A stretch of 57,443 bases of DNA, taken from positions 1 through 57,443 of the forward strand of contig NZ_JACJSF010000048.1 in NCBI RefSeq assembly GCF_014698035.1, given 5' to 3'. Source of the DNA: Desmonostoc muscorum FACHB-395. GTDB taxonomy: Bacteria > Cyanobacteriota > Cyanobacteriia > Cyanobacteriales > Nostocaceae. The stretch's first letter is position 1, and every line of letters begins with the position of its first letter. A model generated the notes under the pieces. It was not told where the DNA came from. It ran no database searches and saw only the letters and a program-made list of their open reading frames with translations. The translations under genes and the position numbers were made by a program. This document shows, one piece after another, positions 16,633 to 25,396 of the stretch.

Positions 16633-17436
16633 ATGATAAAAAATAAAACTTTTAACAGTGCAGGTAAATTGACTGCTCTTTTGTTCCTGATAACTCTCTT
16701 TCTCACACCTTGTGTGATCGTAAATGCAGGAGAACGGGGTGTATTAATGAAATTTGGCGAAGTGCAAAACCAGATATTAGGAGAAGGACTTCACTTAATT
16801 ATTCCTGTAGTCAATACTGTGAAAAAGTTGAGTATTCGAGTCCAAAAACAGGAAATTTCGGCTGAAGCTTCTTCCAAAGATTTACAAAATGTTTTCGCCG
16901 ACGTAGCTCTAAATTGGCATATTATCCCCCAAGAAGCAAATATCATTTTTCAAGAAATTGGAGATGAACAAGCTGTAGTCATGCGAATTATTAACCCAGC
17001 CGTTGAAGAAGTATTAAAAGCAGTAATAGCAAAGTATACTGCTGAAGAAATTATTACTAAGCGAGGAGAAGTAAAAGGTGCAGTAGATGATGCGTTGTCT
17101 ACACGGCTAGGTAACTATCACGTTGCAGTTGATGATATTTCTCTAGTTCATGTCCATTTTTCAGAACGATTTGGTGAGGCGGTAGAAGCGAAGCAGATTG
17201 CGGAACAAGAAGCAAAACGAGCAGAGTTTATCGCACTCAGAGCAACAAAAGAGGCTGAAGCAAAAGTTAATTTAGCCAAAGGAGAGGCTGAAGCACATAG
17301 ATTATTACGTGATGGTTTAACTCCAGAAATCCTACAAAGGCAAGCAATAGAAAAATGGAATGGTAAGCTGCCATTAATTGTAAGCAAGGAGGCTCCAAAG
17401 CTATTGAATTTAAGTGAATTTTTAAAATTTGATTAA
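16633..17436 (+). CDS. Prohibitin/SPFH (band 7) family membrane protein
   Basis: A membrane-anchored scaffold protein of the prohibitin type that forms large ring assemblies and is thought to protect membrane proteins. One N-terminal hydrophobic helix (LTALLFLITLFLTPCVIV) precedes the SPFH domain, which shows VNAGERGVLMKFGEV, ILGEGLHLIIPVVNTV and FADVALNWHIIPQ. A long helical coiled-coil region follows (EAVEAKQIAEQEAKRAEFIA and on). The ATG at 16633 is chosen over the upstream GTG at 16597. The length (267 aa) agrees with prohibitins. It appears monocistronic. Confidence 0.88.
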   Translation: MIKNKTFNSAGKLTALLFLITLFLTPCVIVNAGERGVLMKFGEVQNQILGEGLHLIIPVVNTVKKLSIRVQKQEISAEASSKDLQNVFADVALNWHIIPQEANIIFQEIGDEQAVVMRIINPAVEEVLKAVIAKYTAEEIITKRGEVKGAVDDALSTRLGNYHVAVDDISLVHVHFSERFGEAVEAKQIAEQEAKRAEFIALRATKEAEAKVNLAKGEAEAHRLLRDGLTPEILQRQAIEKWNGKLPLIVSKEAPKLLNLSEFLKFD

Positions 17437-17504
17437 AATTGATATTCTTTTTCAATGAGTTGCTCTCCACTGAGAGGCTTATATCCCCGACTTATTGAAG
17501 AAAT

Positions 17505-17576
17505 CAGGGATATCTTTGTTCTGTAGGACAGGGATATCTTTGTTCTGTAGGACAGGGATATCTTTGTTCTGTAGGA
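17505..17576. repeat. Three perfect 24-bp tandem repeats
   Basis: The unit beginning cagggatatctttgttctgt is repeated exactly three times at 17505-17528, 17529-17552 and 17553-17576. It lies between the convergent prohibitin-like gene and the 153-residue membrane-protein gene. The perfect identity implies recent expansion. Confidence 0.95.
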
Positions 17577-17591
17577 ATTTGATTAGCTAAA

Positions 17592-18053
17592 TTAACCGTT
17601 GGCAAATAAAATGGGAGAATCGAGAATCTTCAACTGGATCAATAGTATAATCAAGAGGGTATAAGCTGTTGAAGAAATTAAACCCGTGAATAATTCTTTT
17701 TTGAGGTTATGCTCTTGAGGTTCTTTTTGAAAAATGTCCTTAGAACCGAATTGCATCAAGAGAATTCCCACAATATTAGAGAGCCAATATCCTATAATTG
17801 AACAAGGTAGAAGTAATTTTGGGGAAAGTAAACTACATATATACCCAAAACCATAAGCTATCGGCAGATTGAATAGTAGGTCATTCCACCAACATAGTGG
17901 TGACAATAAATATCCTAGTACCAGAAAAAATCCACCTCTGAGTTTTTTGAAAATGTCTTTTTTGAACTCTTCTGGAGTCGATTGTTGCAAATCCTCTAGG
18001 GCTTTGTCTCCTGTTACATTTAACTCTTGACTGACGTTTTGGATGCTTTCCAT
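17592..18053 (-). CDS. Hypothetical integral membrane protein
   Basis: A 153-residue protein that I do not recognise. A polar N-terminus (about 35 residues, ESIQNVSQELNVTGDKALED) is followed by three or four hydrophobic helices: GGFFLVLGYLLSPLCWW, LLFNLPIAYGFGYICSLL, LLPCSIIGYWLSNIVGILLM and AYTLLIILLIQLKIL. A charged loop (SKDIFQKEPQEHNLKKEL) lies before the last helix. The ATG at 18053 is the first in frame. Codon use and AT content resemble the neighbours. Confidence 0.6.
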   Translation of the reverse strand: MESIQNVSQELNVTGDKALEDLQQSTPEEFKKDIFKKLRGGFFLVLGYLLSPLCWWNDLLFNLPIAYGFGYICSLLSPKLLLPCSIIGYWLSNIVGILLMQFGSKDIFQKEPQEHNLKKELFTGLISSTAYTLLIILLIQLKILDSPILFANG

Positions 18054-18428
18054 AAAAACCCACTATTCCTATCGACTTAGTGTATTATAATATGTAAACT
18101 AAACCCAAGTCTAGTATAGGAGTGAGAAAAATTTGGCTTTCTGATGCTGAAAGTTTTACAGATAAATAGTTTCAGCAAAATAGTAAAAAATAAAATTTCC
18201 GTTTAACTCAGATGTAAATTAATTTTTATTGTTGCACATATAGCAGTCCCAAATCATGCGTGAGAATTTGAGATAATTGTAAAACCCTTGTCATCTCCCC
18301 GATACTTTGGGGGATGACGTTATCAGACGGTGAATTTTCTTACAAATCATTTAGGATTGTTATAGTAAGGACACAAATTTAGACTAATAATAGCTACAAT
18401 AAAAATATTGAGGCATCTTAATAGTAAT
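18054..18428. other. Divergent intergenic region with one hairpin
   Basis: 375 bp between two divergent small membrane-protein genes. A stem-loop pairs gtcatctcccc (18290-18300) with ggggatgac (18310-18318), with one bulged base. It has no T-run and may be a regulatory structure or a repeat relic. No gene was seen. Confidence 0.4.
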
Positions 18429-18701
18429 ATGACAGATATAACTCCAAATAGCACATTTTTAATAGCTGGAATTGTTTTTGTAACGATTGCTGTAATTGGG
18501 CAGTCTAAATTAGGTTTTATTGAAATTAATCCCGGTTGTTTTGGTAGACTTTTGGCTCTTTTTATCGGTATTTCAAGCCTATTATATGCTTTGGGGTTGC
18601 TTAATTTTTCAGGCGCAACTATTGACTTATTGAGAACTTCTTTAATAGAACAAATTAAACAGAGTATAAGTTATATCAATGAGCTTTTGCAAGGATCGTA
18701 A
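18429..18701 (+). CDS. Small two-helix membrane protein of unknown function
   Basis: A 90-residue protein starting MTDITPNSTFLIAG. Two hydrophobic helices (FLIAGIVFVTIAVIGQS and LLALFIGISSLLYALGLL) are separated by a short loop (KLGFIEINPGCFGR). An amphipathic C-terminal helix follows (RTSLIEQIKQSISYINELL). I do not recognise the family. The ATG at 18429 is preferred to the TTG at 18408. A hairpin terminator follows at 18817. Confidence 0.55.
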   Translation: MTDITPNSTFLIAGIVFVTIAVIGQSKLGFIEINPGCFGRLLALFIGISSLLYALGLLNFSGATIDLLRTSLIEQIKQSISYINELLQGS

Positions 18702-18816
18702 TAGGTGCGGAAAATTTATTTATGGGTGGATTTTAAAAACTTTTTAGTTACAAGCTTGTCTGAAAATGGTTTAGTTGTAATTTAGGCACTAATTAATCTA
18801 CTCTAGCTCTTAAAAT

Positions 18817-18852
18817 AAAAAGGGAGAAAGCGGAATCACGTTCTCCCTTTTT
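18817..18852. terminator. Bidirectional rho-independent terminator
   Basis: A perfect 12-bp stem (aaaaagggagaa at 18817-18828, ttctccctttt plus t at 18841-18852) with a 12-base loop. A-rich and T-rich flanks lie on both sides. It sits between two convergent genes (ending at 18701 and 18898), which is what a shared terminator should look like. Confidence 0.85.
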
Positions 18853-18897
18853 AATGGGTATTTAAGAGGATATAAATGTCTTTAAGCAGACATAATA

Positions 18898-19656
18898 TCA
18901 CTCCTCATTTATCAACTTTTCTTCTTCAGGGAGTAAGGTAGTTTCATTCTTGGGGAGTTCGCTATCTACGGATTTGATTTTATTTGTATACGGTTTGATA
19001 ATTATACTGACACCAATTGCCCAACCTAATGTAACCATCCAACCTGCGAGAATGTCACTGGGAAAATGTACCCCCAGATAGAGACGACACCAGGCAATAG
19101 CTATTATGTATAAGCTGCCGGAGATAAGAACCAACCAGCGCCAAGAGCTAGCCCAAGCTAAGGATAGTAAAATTGCTACCAGAGTTATACTCGTCATAGC
19201 ATGACCACTGGGAAATGCAAAACTAGACTCAGGCGCAATGGACTGCCACAATTGTGGACGCACTCGATGCATTAATTCCTTGGCTGTGCGGTTGATAATC
19301 ACACTTCCCAGTGAGACGGTGAGCAAATAAGCTAGCGATCGCCAGCGTTTTTGTATTAGTAATATAAGTGCGATCGCACCCAAAATCGGTATCGCCATCC
19401 AAGGCAACCCAATGATAGCCAGCGTCACTGCTAAAACATCAAGCTGTGGGTTTGCTGTAGAATGAACTGCTAACAGAATAGGCACATCCCACGGGAAACC
19501 TGCTTGATTCTCCCATATCTTCACTGTCAGAATTTCAAAGACCTGCAAAGGTAAATAAACTCCGATCAAGAGGAGTAAGAGCGATCGCCAACGAGCAATC
19601 AACAGATTTTTGAGAAAAGAAAGCGGTGACTGACTCTCCTTATTGGCTTTTTCCAT
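18898..19656 (-). CDS. PAP2-family membrane phosphatase
   Basis: A type 2 phosphatidic acid phosphatase-like integral membrane enzyme, likely acting on undecaprenyl diphosphate or phospholipid phosphates. The three catalytic motifs are present: KELMHRVRP (KX6RP), FPSGHAMTS (PSGH) and CRLYLGVHFPSD. The last has Cys in place of the usual Ser before Arg. About six TM helices are visible. The C-terminal tail after the last helix is charged (KNETTLLPEEEKL). The gene ends facing a bidirectional terminator, and the zinc-ribbon gene lies 36 bp upstream on the same strand. Confidence 0.88.
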   Translation of the reverse strand: MEKANKESQSPLSFLKNLLIARWRSLLLLLIGVYLPLQVFEILTVKIWENQAGFPWDVPILLAVHSTANPQLDVLAVTLAIIGLPWMAIPILGAIALILLIQKRWRSLAYLLTVSLGSVIINRTAKELMHRVRPQLWQSIAPESSFAFPSGHAMTSITLVAILLSLAWASSWRWLVLISGSLYIIAIAWCRLYLGVHFPSDILAGWMVTLGWAIGVSIIIKPYTNKIKSVDSELPKNETTLLPEEEKLINEE

Positions 19657-19692
19657 AATCTAAGTTAAAAATACCGATTAACTACTCACTGA

Positions 19693-20937
19693 TTACAAAT
19701 TACTGGTGGAATTTTGAGAAGTTCCACAATGCTTACAGTACGACAAATGTTTATAAGTAAGATTATGACAGTTTTGGCATTCAATGTACTGATAATAGCC
19801 ACAGTGCGGACAGTAAGTATCAATCTGTCGAATTTTCTTAGCGCAATTGACACAGCGTGATTTTTGGACTCTATTAGCTGCCTGAACTTTAGTATTAAAG
19901 ACAACTTTTTGGAAAAACTGAATAATTCCAAAACCAATAATTGGAATCAGCAAAATATAAGCATAATTTATCAAGAAAAGCAACCCACCAAAAAAGGTGC
20001 TAATGATATTAAATAAAAATTTAAATATTGCACCTATTTGCAGAAATTCAAATATTTTGACAATTAGTGGAATAAAAAATATAACTAGCAAATGCCAGCT
20101 AATTAGCGATACAAGTCCATATCCTCTTCTTTGAGCAAATTTGTGAACTGATAAGGCAATGATAATTAGAGGTAGTAGAAAGAGCGACTGAAAAGCAAGC
20201 TGGATACTTGGATACCAAAATGATGCCTGCTGATAACCTTTGTCAACTTCCCGAAATTGATTGTCATCTTTAAGAAAGGCGATAAAACTAATGCTTTCTG
20301 GTTTGGCAAGCAATTCATTTTTAAGAGTAGAAATTTCTTGTTTAAGAAGAGAAATTTGGCGATTATTTTGTTCTAATGTCTGTTTAGCTTTTTCAGCACT
20401 TACTTGATTAATTGATTGTTGACGATTCTGACCTGCAATTTTTTCTAAGAGCGTTGAGTCATATTGGGCTTCAATAGTGCTATTGGCTTGTGCAAAGGAA
20501 CTGATTTTCGCTTGTTTCTGATCAATAGTTCTGATGATTTGCTGCTTTTCAGGATTGTTAAGTTTATCCTTGTAGCTGGCATATTGCAAACACGTTTGAG
20601 AAACCTTACCCAGATGTCCTGCTTCAGCCTGTTGATAGTTTTTCTGAAAACTGAGTTGATTATTCTGGTAATCTGGCAATGAAAGTCTCACAATTTCATA
20701 GTCTTTATCTTTAGTGGTTTTTGCCCGGTAATTTTGCCACTCTGAATAACATGGATAAGCCTCGGTCGGGCTGATATGCCATCTGCTAATATCATCTAGT
20801 CCCGTAAAAACATTCATCAAGATAAAAATATCAATTAAAATAATCACAATCAAACTCACTTTATTCAGTGGTTCGTTGTTGATTGTTCTTGATTTATTAA
20901 AAAATTGACTCAAAATTCGGCGGATTCTGGCAAGCAT
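19693..20937 (-). CDS. Membrane protein with coiled coil and double zinc ribbon
   Basis: I do not recognise a named family. The order is an N-terminal TM helix (VSLIVIILIDIFILMNVF), a soluble part with a long coiled coil (about residues 150-230, rich in Lys/Gln/Glu), and three further hydrophobic segments (SIQLAFQSLFLLPLIIIALS, LVIFFIPLIVKIF, LLFLINYAYILLIPIIGF). The C-terminus has four CxxC pairs (CVNC, CPHC, CQNC, CKHC), a duplicated zinc ribbon that should face the cytoplasm. The ATG at 20937 (MLARIRRILS) is preferred to the TTG at 20964. It is upstream of, and probably co-transcribed with, the PAP2 gene. Confidence 0.7.
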   Translation of the reverse strand: MLARIRRILSQFFNKSRTINNEPLNKVSLIVIILIDIFILMNVFTGLDDISRWHISPTEAYPCYSEWQNYRAKTTKDKDYEIVRLSLPDYQNNQLSFQKNYQQAEAGHLGKVSQTCLQYASYKDKLNNPEKQQIIRTIDQKQAKISSFAQANSTIEAQYDSTLLEKIAGQNRQQSINQVSAEKAKQTLEQNNRQISLLKQEISTLKNELLAKPESISFIAFLKDDNQFREVDKGYQQASFWYPSIQLAFQSLFLLPLIIIALSVHKFAQRRGYGLVSLISWHLLVIFFIPLIVKIFEFLQIGAIFKFLFNIISTFFGGLLFLINYAYILLIPIIGFGIIQFFQKVVFNTKVQAANRVQKSRCVNCAKKIRQIDTYCPHCGYYQYIECQNCHNLTYKHLSYCKHCGTSQNSTSNL

Positions 20938-21133
20938 ATTAGTTGTGAATAAATGGAAATTCAATTCGAGTCAATTCTATATGAGAAGTAGTAATTAACT
21001 GGACAAAAATACATCTATTCATCTGAAGATTTGTTAATTAATGATTTTCACGAAAATATCCCAAAAATCACTGATGCTAGTTAGATAAATATTTTACAGA
21101 ATACAAGATGGCTAATACTTAATTTTAATAAGT

Positions 21134-21403
21134 ATGGGATTGATTGCGGTGCTTCTGATCGTCGGCTTATCACTTTCCTTAATCAAACTGTAGTCATCTC
21201 AACCACGGAACAAGGTTTCTAAGCCATACTTCAGTGACCCGAAAAACAGAAAACTGCAAAAACGTTTACTTGTTTTACTTAACGGTGATGCGACAACAGC
21301 CGAACGACTACTCAAACAGCAGCGCCAGAGGCATCAAGGTCAATCGGATAAATGGTATTTGGAGAAAGTGATTTATGACTTAGAACGCGATCGCCGTTAC
21401 TAA
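21134..21403 (+). pseudogene. Small conserved cyanobacterial protein gene interrupted by an in-frame TAG
   Basis: One continuous frame of 90 codons runs from ATG 21134 to TAA 21401-21403, broken only by TAG at 21191-21193 (codon 20). The first part (MGLIAVLLIVGLSLSLIKL) is a membrane anchor. The second part (SKPYFSDPKNRKLQKRLL, then LNGDATTAERLLKQQR, then DKWYLEKVIYDLERDRRY) is a basic domain that resembles a short conserved cyanobacterial protein. Both halves look well preserved, so the stop is recent or a sequencing error. The C-terminal part alone lacks an ATG start. Confidence 0.65.
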
Positions 21404-21471
21404 ACCTCAAAACAGAAGAGCAATCTTTGAATCCGTTGTAGGGACGCACATCTGTACGCCCCTAGTGAAAA

Positions 21472-22206
21472 CTATTTAGCAGCGAAGTAGGCTTCTAATG
21501 CCTCAGAACCACCAATTAATTTACCATCGATAAAGACTTGGGGAACTGTTGTCGCCCCTGTAACAGCTCGTAACGAGCGTGTGGTGACATCCTTACCCAA
21601 GGTAATTTCTTCGTAGTTAATGCCATGTTCCTTGAGCATTGCTTTCGCACGGGCACAGAAGGGACAACCCACTTTCGCAAACAGAGAAACTACTTCGGGC
21701 TTCACTGCTTGGGGGTTGATGTATCTAAGCATTGTTTCAGCATCAGATACCTTAAAGGGATCTCCTGGCTCGTCTGGCTCAATAAACATTTGGTTAATGA
21801 CACCATCTCTTACCAGCATAGAATAGCGCCACGATCGCTTACCAAAACCCAAGTCTGATTTATCTACCAGCATTCCCATGCCTTCAGTAAATTCACCATT
21901 TCCATCGGGAATTAGTGTAACATTTTCTGCTTCTTGATCCTTTGACCATTCGTTCATGACAAAGGCATCATTAACAGAAATACAGATAATGTCATCGACA
22001 CCATTTTCTTTTAAAATCCCAGCCAACTCGTTGTAACCAGGAAGATGAGTGGATGAACAAGTTGGAGTATAAGCACCTGGTAAAGAGAAGACAACCACTG
22101 TTTTATTAGCAAACAATTCATCGGTTGTCACATCCACCCACTGGTTGTCCTTGCGAGTATGAAAAGTGACACTAGGAACTCTTTGTCCTCGGCGATTCGT
22201 TACCAT
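21472..22206 (-). CDS. Peroxiredoxin-glutaredoxin fusion protein
   Basis: A hybrid peroxidase. The N-terminal Prx5-type peroxiredoxin (residues 1-160) has the peroxidatic Cys in PGAYTPTCSSTHLPGY. The C-terminal glutaredoxin (about 168-244) carries CPFC and the GSH-binding TVPQVFIDGKLIGGSE. It reduces hydrogen peroxide and alkyl hydroperoxides with glutathione, the glutaredoxin domain acting as built-in electron donor. The length (244 aa) is typical. The ATG at 22206 begins MVTNRRGQRVP. It is monocistronic. A glutathione peroxidase gene lies about 2 kb upstream, so oxidative-stress functions are grouped here. Confidence 0.95.
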   Translation of the reverse strand: MVTNRRGQRVPSVTFHTRKDNQWVDVTTDELFANKTVVVFSLPGAYTPTCSSTHLPGYNELAGILKENGVDDIICISVNDAFVMNEWSKDQEAENVTLIPDGNGEFTEGMGMLVDKSDLGFGKRSWRYSMLVRDGVINQMFIEPDEPGDPFKVSDAETMLRYINPQAVKPEVVSLFAKVGCPFCARAKAMLKEHGINYEEITLGKDVTTRSLRAVTGATTVPQVFIDGKLIGGSEALEAYFAAK

Positions 22207-22282
22207 GTTCTTGCTTCCTCAAGTAATCAATTCCAGTCATAACCTAGCATGGGAGGACTAGTATAATGTAACTATCAATCAG

Positions 22283-23212
22283 CTAAGAGACTTCGTTGAT
22301 GAATGGTGCGATCGCTGCTACAAATTCAGCAGTGGATTCATAAGGCAAAACATTACGCCCATTTATTTTTATACCTCTAGCTTGAGGAAAACAGGCGAGG
22401 TAGTTAGCCAAGCGCTCGTCTGGCGTTTCTTTTCTATTATTTTGGCTAATACTCGATGCAGTTTCCCCGACAACCGCTAATGTTGGTTGCTGAATCGAGG
22501 CAATAAAATTAGTATAATCCTGTCGCCAAAACCCTGCTAAAAAAGAAAACACTGCATGGCGACTAGCAGGATTTTCTGCACCTGCAACTAATGTATTCAA
22601 CCACTCTGCATCAACAGCACTCTCAGAAGCAAATAGTTGGCGAGTTGAGAAAGAACGTAAAAACTTAGGAGTGCGTGCATAGCGATAAAAAGGAATTCCA
22701 AAAGGGGAATCTAACACATTCCAAATAAATTTTTGCTGCCATTCTGGTGGTTTATTTGTCATCAAAGCCCACGTTGGAGGCCCAGCAAGTACAAGTCTGG
22801 AAATTAAGTTTGATTCTTTTTGGAGTAATGCGAGTGCAACTGGTAACAATGCCCCTTGTACAACTACAATGACAGGTTGCCGTACTACTGTTTGTAAAAA
22901 GTACTGCAACTGTTCTGCCCAATCACTAGGAGTATAAGCCAGATGAGGCATATCACTTTGGCCACATCCTAGTAAATCAGGGTTGTAAATGGAATTACGC
23001 TGACCTGAATTATACCATTCATGACAAAATCGCTGCCAAAATTGCCGCGACAATCCGACACCAATAGGATGAATCAACAGTAAGGGAATACCCTCAGATG
23101 TTGTGTTAGTTGGTTGATGAATTTCGTAGGCGCAACGATAATTCTGCCAAGTGTAAAATTGGGTAGGAGATGCTGTCAAATTAGTTGTATTAGTCACAGC
23201 AGATGGTTGCAT
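22283..23212 (-). CDS. Alpha/beta-fold hydrolase-like protein lacking an obvious nucleophile
   Basis: A 309-residue protein with the alpha/beta-hydrolase plan. The oxyanion region is LLLIHPIGVGLSRQFWQRF, followed by NPDLLGCGQSDMP and a cap region. Where the GxSxG nucleophile elbow should be, the sequence reads VVVQGALLPVALALLQ, with no Ser, Cys or Asp at the nucleophile position. The C-terminus holds PTLAVVGE and a possible acid region, but the final His is also not evident (KINGRNVLPYESTAEFVAAI). It may be a non-catalytic relative or may use another mechanism. The epimerase-like gene lies 21 bp upstream, so the two are probably one operon. Confidence 0.72.
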   Translation of the reverse strand: MQPSAVTNTTNLTASPTQFYTWQNYRCAYEIHQPTNTTSEGIPLLLIHPIGVGLSRQFWQRFCHEWYNSGQRNSIYNPDLLGCGQSDMPHLAYTPSDWAEQLQYFLQTVVRQPVIVVVQGALLPVALALLQKESNLISRLVLAGPPTWALMTNKPPEWQQKFIWNVLDSPFGIPFYRYARTPKFLRSFSTRQLFASESAVDAEWLNTLVAGAENPASRHAVFSFLAGFWRQDYTNFIASIQQPTLAVVGETASSISQNNRKETPDERLANYLACFPQARGIKINGRNVLPYESTAEFVAAIAPFINEVS

Positions 23213-23233
23213 AATTCCTAGTTATAATACTTG

Positions 23234-24055
23234 CTAAAGAATCATCTGTGGATGAATTAACTGGTATCCAGCCTCTTTCAGCTTTTCATTCGATACCCAA
23301 GCATTATATGGGCGAGTACTCTTAATAGAAGTATCCCATATAACTTTGGGTAAATTATGTTTTTCAAATAGACTATCTAGCAAGTCTCGGCTGGTAAGAT
23401 GTGCATCATCTACTAGATTATAAATCCCTTGCAAACGACGGTGACGGGCAAATTCTATTGCAGCAACAATATCATCCAGATGAATCCAATTTGTGATATC
23501 CTCGCCGCCAGGACGGTTTGTACCAGAATATCTACTAAATATTTTCAAAAGTTCTCTACCGGGGCCATATATTCCTCCTAAGCGGAAGATACAAACGCGG
23601 AGATTTTCGCTAGATGCTGATAATAATATATCCTCTGTTTTGCGGAGAATTTGGGCATTTAAATTAGCGGGTGCAAGTGGTGTTTCTTCATCTACCCATA
23701 CACCGTTTCTGTCACCATATACTGCATAACTACCTGTATATATTAATTGTTTCACACTCTGAATCTGCTGCAAGCATGAAACTAAGTTTTGGGCAGTTTT
23801 TAGATAAGTTTCTTCATAAAAATCTGCACCTTTTGCACCAACACTCAAAAGTACAACATCTTGATTGTGTAAAACTGATTTTAGACTATCTAGGTCATTT
23901 CCGCAGGTAACGACAACTCTTTGGGATACTGATTGTAGTTTAGAGACACGCTCAGAGGAAGTTGTGGTTGCAGTAACAAAAAAATTCATTGTTTGCTGCC
24001 AATATTCAGCAACTTGATAACCAACATAACCACAACCAATAATTGCAACATTCAT
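23234..24055 (-). CDS. NAD-dependent epimerase/dehydratase-like (extended SDR) protein
   Basis: A Rossmann-fold protein with N-terminal nucleotide-binding motif MNVAIIGCGYVGYQVAEYW. Extended-SDR landmarks are DVVLLSVGAKG, LIYTGSYAVYGDRNG (the Tyr lies in VYG), IFRLGGIYGPGRE and NWIHLDDIVAAIEFA. It resembles YeeZ-type oxidoreductases. The usual YxxxK lysine is not apparent, so catalysis may be atypical. The substrate is unknown. The ATG at 24055 is supported by the conserved beginning. It heads a two-gene operon with the hydrolase-like protein. Confidence 0.8.
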   Translation of the reverse strand: MNVAIIGCGYVGYQVAEYWQQTMNFFVTATTTSSERVSKLQSVSQRVVVTCGNDLDSLKSVLHNQDVVLLSVGAKGADFYEETYLKTAQNLVSCLQQIQSVKQLIYTGSYAVYGDRNGVWVDEETPLAPANLNAQILRKTEDILLSASSENLRVCIFRLGGIYGPGRELLKIFSRYSGTNRPGGEDITNWIHLDDIVAAIEFARHRRLQGIYNLVDDAHLTSRDLLDSLFEKHNLPKVIWDTSIKSTRPYNAWVSNEKLKEAGYQLIHPQMIL

Positions 24056-24188
24056 GACAAATTAAACACAAATAAATTAAACTACTAGTTGAGACACTAT
24101 TCTCAAATTAAGGAACTGGGCGTAAATAAATTTAACCGTCCAGAGCTAACAGTCAATAGTACAAAAATTTTAACTTAGTGACTAATGA

Positions 24189-24674
24189 CTATTTTGCTAG
24201 TTCTTTTTCAATTATGGCAATTATTTCTGGTGAATTGGGTTGCACACTACTATTAAATCTAGCTATCACTTCACCTTGTTTATTAACTAAAAATTTTTCA
24301 AAGTTCCAAGCAATAGTTCCTGTTGGCTCAATGACTTTGGTAAGTCGCTCATAAAGTGGATGCTGCTGTGAGCCTTTTGCATGGACTTTATCGAATAGTT
24401 CAAAGGTAACACCATATTTACTTGTGCAGAATTGCACAATTTCTTCATTGCTTCCTGGTTCCTGCGCTCCAAAATCGTTACAGGGAAACCCCAAAATCTT
24501 TAATCCTGCTTCGCCATACTTCTGATTCAACTTTTCTAACCCGTCGTATTGAGAAGTATAACCGCAGTAGGAAGCCACATTCACAATTAAGAGTACCTTC
24601 CCGGTATACTCGTTTAATTGCTTATCGTTGCCGTTGATCGTCTTAACCGCAATGTCCGAAATTGTGTTGTTCAT
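24189..24674 (-). CDS. Glutathione peroxidase (Cys type)
   Basis: Reduces hydroperoxides with a thiol donor; cyanobacterial enzymes of this class often use NADPH or thioredoxin rather than glutathione. The catalytic tetrad is recognisable: Cys in NVASYCGYTSQYDGLEKL (not selenocysteine), Gln in FPCNDFGAQEPGS, Trp and Asn in GTIAWNFEKFLV. The length of 161 residues is normal and the ATG at 24674 fits the family. It appears monocistronic, with a 1.1 kb gene-free region upstream. Confidence 0.94.
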   Translation of the reverse strand: MNNTISDIAVKTINGNDKQLNEYTGKVLLIVNVASYCGYTSQYDGLEKLNQKYGEAGLKILGFPCNDFGAQEPGSNEEIVQFCTSKYGVTFELFDKVHAKGSQQHPLYERLTKVIEPTGTIAWNFEKFLVNKQGEVIARFNSSVQPNSPEIIAIIEKELAK

Positions 24675-25067
24675 CTTGAATCTGATTTATAGGGAATATT
24701 GCCAAGTTTCCCATATTACAGGTACTCTAAACCCAGTTTGTTGAAGGAAATTAGATTTGTTAATCTTGTTTACCACTACAATTTTGTTTAACTCACGTGA
24801 AATAGGGAGTGGTGTACTTCCATTACTTGAAAAGGGCTATCTGTAGCGATCGCCTATAAGTTTATACTTGTAACCCGATTTACTTCTCCTGTAAATAGCT
24901 CGACTAATCCGCTATCTCAGAAATATGCGTTATTTTTAATACATTTTTATTGCAGAGATCAATTATCAATTACAACCAGTAGTCGCTTTAAAGGAGAATT
25001 ACTGAATCCTCAACGTAGCTTCCAAGGAAGTAACGGATAATTAACGTATTGTATAAAAAATTAATTA

Positions 25068-25108
25068 AGTTAAGTATTTTCCGATGTTAGATCGGAAAAT
25101 ACTTAACT
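25068..25108. repeat. Perfect 18-bp hairpin
   Basis: Arms agttaagtattttccgat (25068-25085) and its exact complement (25091-25108) enclose a 5-base loop (gttag). The stem is long and A/T-rich with a GC core. On the minus strand a T-rich stretch follows after a few bases, so it could terminate transcription reading leftward, or it may be a small palindromic repeat. Confidence 0.85.
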
Positions 25109-25355
25109 ATAAAGGATATAGTTGCTTTATTTGTTGCATCAGAAGCTATTTTGCACAACTTAATCAGAAAATGTATTTTGTGATACAGTTTTTTGGTTAC
25201 AGTCAATAGACAATCATTCAGATTTATCTATTTAGGCATAAATTTACTCAAGGTCAAACAATAAGTAGTCTCATAATTTCTGTGGAAGAATGCTTATATA
25301 TTTTTTAATCAGAGTTTTTTGTCCATCCCGAAGCCGATCGCATTGGGATCGATGC

Positions 25356-25396
25356 TTATAAACACGCCACATCAGTATGGACTGATGTTTATACGA
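25356..25396. repeat. Bulged palindrome
   Basis: The sequence catcagt-atgg-actgatg (25371-25388 region) is extended outward by tataaaca on the left and tgtttata on the right, with a 6-base insertion (cgccac) on the left arm only. The symmetry suggests a stem-loop of about 13 bp with a one-sided bulge. No function can be assigned. Confidence 0.55.
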
